Shown here piece by piece: positions 5,800 through 6,236 of a stretch of DNA of 6,236 nucleotides. The translations under genes were made by a program, and so were the position numbers. Numbering within the stretch: the stretch's first letter is position 1; the number at the start of each line of letters is the position of its first letter. Location of the stretch: assembly GCA_017629395.1 (NCBI GenBank), contig JAGBXH010000199.1, positions 1 through 6,236 on the forward strand. The letters run 5' to 3'. The notes beneath the pieces were generated by a model, which saw only the letters and a program-made list of their open reading frames with translations, was not told the DNA's origin and did not search any database. The DNA is from Clostridia bacterium (GTDB lineage: Bacteria > Bacillota > Clostridia > Oscillospirales > CAG-272).

Positions 5800-5864
5800 T
5801 CGCACTCTCCCCCCTGCGCTTGGCACAGGGCAGCGCTGATATTCCCCCCTCCCGGAGGGGGGCT
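5800..5864 (+). repeat. Short copy of a GC-rich palindromic repeat
   Basis: This 65-bp unit begins with TCGCACTCT plus six C and ends with six G plus CT. Its first 28 bp match the reverse complement of 6069-6096 at 26 positions, and its end matches the inner edge of the second copy. It contains a very strong hairpin: 5844-5851 pairs with 5855-5862 around a 3-nt loop. It seems to be an internally deleted form of the 105-bp copy. No coding content. Confidence 0.7.
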
Positions 5865-5991
5865 ATATCGGTGGCATGCTCATTCGTTTTCAAGTTAACC
5901 GCTGAAATATCAGTTATCGCACAGATTTCTGTAATTCAAGTTACCGTTGACGGTTGAGTGTCGGTTTAGAAGGATGCGATGCTACTATCTA
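5865..5991. other. Core between two inverted repeats, no gene seen
   Basis: This 127-bp stretch is clearly more AT-rich than its flanks and holds no convincing gene. It carries three small dyads in a row: CTGA-AATA-TCAG (5902-5913), ACAGA-TT-TCTGT (5921-5932) and ACCGT-TG-ACGGT (5943-5954). It also has an imperfect direct repeat, TTCAAGTTAACCG (5889-5901) and TTCAAGTTACCG (5935-5946). A function cannot be assigned. Confidence 0.4.
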
Positions 5992-6096
5992 AGCCCCCCT
6001 CTAGGGAGTTGCCTGCAAGCAGGCTCACGCAGCCTGCGGCGGCGTGTGGGGGAAGGCTGGCGCAGGCTTGTTCCAAGCGCAGGGGGGAGAGCGCGA
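5992..6096 (-). repeat. Long, inverted copy of the GC-rich palindromic repeat
   Basis: This 105-bp unit is the inverted counterpart of 5800-5864. Its outer 28 bp and inner C-run edge match, and it has about 40 extra bases in the middle. That middle is self-complementary several ways: GCCTGC/GCAGGC (6011-6024), GCAGGCT/AGCCTGC (6019-6037) and AGCCTGCG/CGCAGGCT (6031-6068). The unit's own ends, CCCCCCT (5994-6000) and AGGGGGG (6081-6087), can also pair. This is the style of small non-autonomous intergenic repeats (MITE-like), but no target duplication is clear. Confidence 0.7.
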
Positions 6097-6132
6097 TAAC
6101 AATCGGTTTCTGCGCGTACTATCTCCATAACA

Positions 6133-6163
6133 AAAGCAGAAGCCCACTAAAGACTTCTGCTTT
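6133..6163 (-). terminator. Hairpin terminator, probably for a minus-strand gene beyond the window
   Basis: AAAGCAGAAG (6133-6142) pairs perfectly with 6154-6163 (10 bp, 11-nt loop). Read on the minus strand the stem ends in CTTCTGCTTTTG, a short T-run; on the plus strand it is followed by CACTTATTTTA. It may work both ways. It lies 13 nt beyond the possible minus-strand stop codon at 6177-6179. Confidence 0.65.
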
Positions 6164-6176
6164 CACTTATTTTACC

Positions 6177-6236
6177 CTATTTCCGCAGCCCCCGGAGCAT
6201 CTCTTCCTTTTGTCGCATCCTGTCGCCTCCTTGTAT
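6177..6236 (-). CDS. Possible 3' end of a minus-strand gene (partial)
   Basis: On the minus strand a frame enters from the right edge and reads IQGGDRMRQKEEMLRGLRK before a TAG at 6179-6177. The charged, helical-looking end and the terminator 13 nt later suit the C-terminus of a protein. The call is weak: all three minus frames are open over these 60 bases. A perfect AAGGAGG precedes an in-frame ATG at 6218 by 7 nt, so a 13-codon ORF is an alternative. No family is recognisable. Confidence 0.35.
   Translation of the reverse strand: MQGGDRMRQKEEMLRGLRK

Noticed and set aside
5769..5957. 62-codon plus-strand frame in the repeat region
   Set aside because: It runs through the short palindromic repeat and has no ribosome-binding site or recognisable domain.
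5800..6096. CRISPR array or attenuated riboswitch in the repeat block
   Set aside because: There are only two copies, in inverted orientation and of unequal length, with no spacer pattern and no adjacent cas gene or downstream plus-strand gene.

Overview
The window looks like chromosomal DNA of an anaerobic Firmicute of class Clostridia, probably an uncultured gut-type lineage. The grounds are Clostridia-type proteins (a Cthe_2159-like lipoprotein, a membrane-anchored GDPD, TcdA), strong Shine-Dalgarno sites before nearly every gene, sigma-A-like promoters in AT-rich gaps between fairly GC-rich genes, and GC-rich palindromic repeats between genes. No phage, CRISPR, rRNA, tRNA or insertion-sequence transposase is visible. 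Taxonomy is inference; only gene content and sequence style support it.

Layout, left to right. (1) The 3' end of an unrecognised plus-strand gene (to 92) and a 14-bp perfect hairpin. (2) A plus-strand gene (273-1193) for a secreted lipoprotein with a Cthe_2159-type beta-helix. It has its own promoter and an operator-like dyad, and ends at a bidirectional terminator (1204-1238) shared with the convergent operon. (3) A five-gene minus-strand operon, transcribed from about 4839 down to 1241: Nudix ADP-sugar pyrophosphatase, membrane-anchored glycerophosphodiester phosphodiesterase, MurQ, AroQ chorismate mutase and class I DAHP synthase. Gaps are 2, 9 and 4 nt, then a 4-nt overlap, and ribosome-binding sites are embedded in the stop codons of the preceding genes. 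(4) A compact divergent promoter region (4816-4935) with two good promoters placed back to back and a 15-bp dyad over one of them. (5) Plus-strand tcdA (4936-5652) with its terminator. (6) A gene-poor stretch (5653-6236) holding two inverted copies of a GC-rich palindromic repeat, 65 and 105 bp long, around a 127-bp core, then a terminator and what may be the last codons of a minus-strand gene.

How the genes fit together: the operon joins salvage and turnover functions (nucleotide-sugar hydrolysis, phospholipid headgroup release, N-acetylmuramate 6-phosphate recycling) to the first step of the shikimate pathway and the chorismate-to-prephenate step. There is no room for a leader attenuator or T-box: the predicted 5' leader is only about 24 nt. 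Control is therefore more likely by the operator-like dyad, or allosteric at the enzymes.

I do not see an exotic new system. The items most worth a second look are the operator-like half-sites in the divergent promoter, the paired inverted palindromic repeats, the mixed-pathway operon with unfused AroQ and DAHP synthase, and the C-terminally short MurQ.
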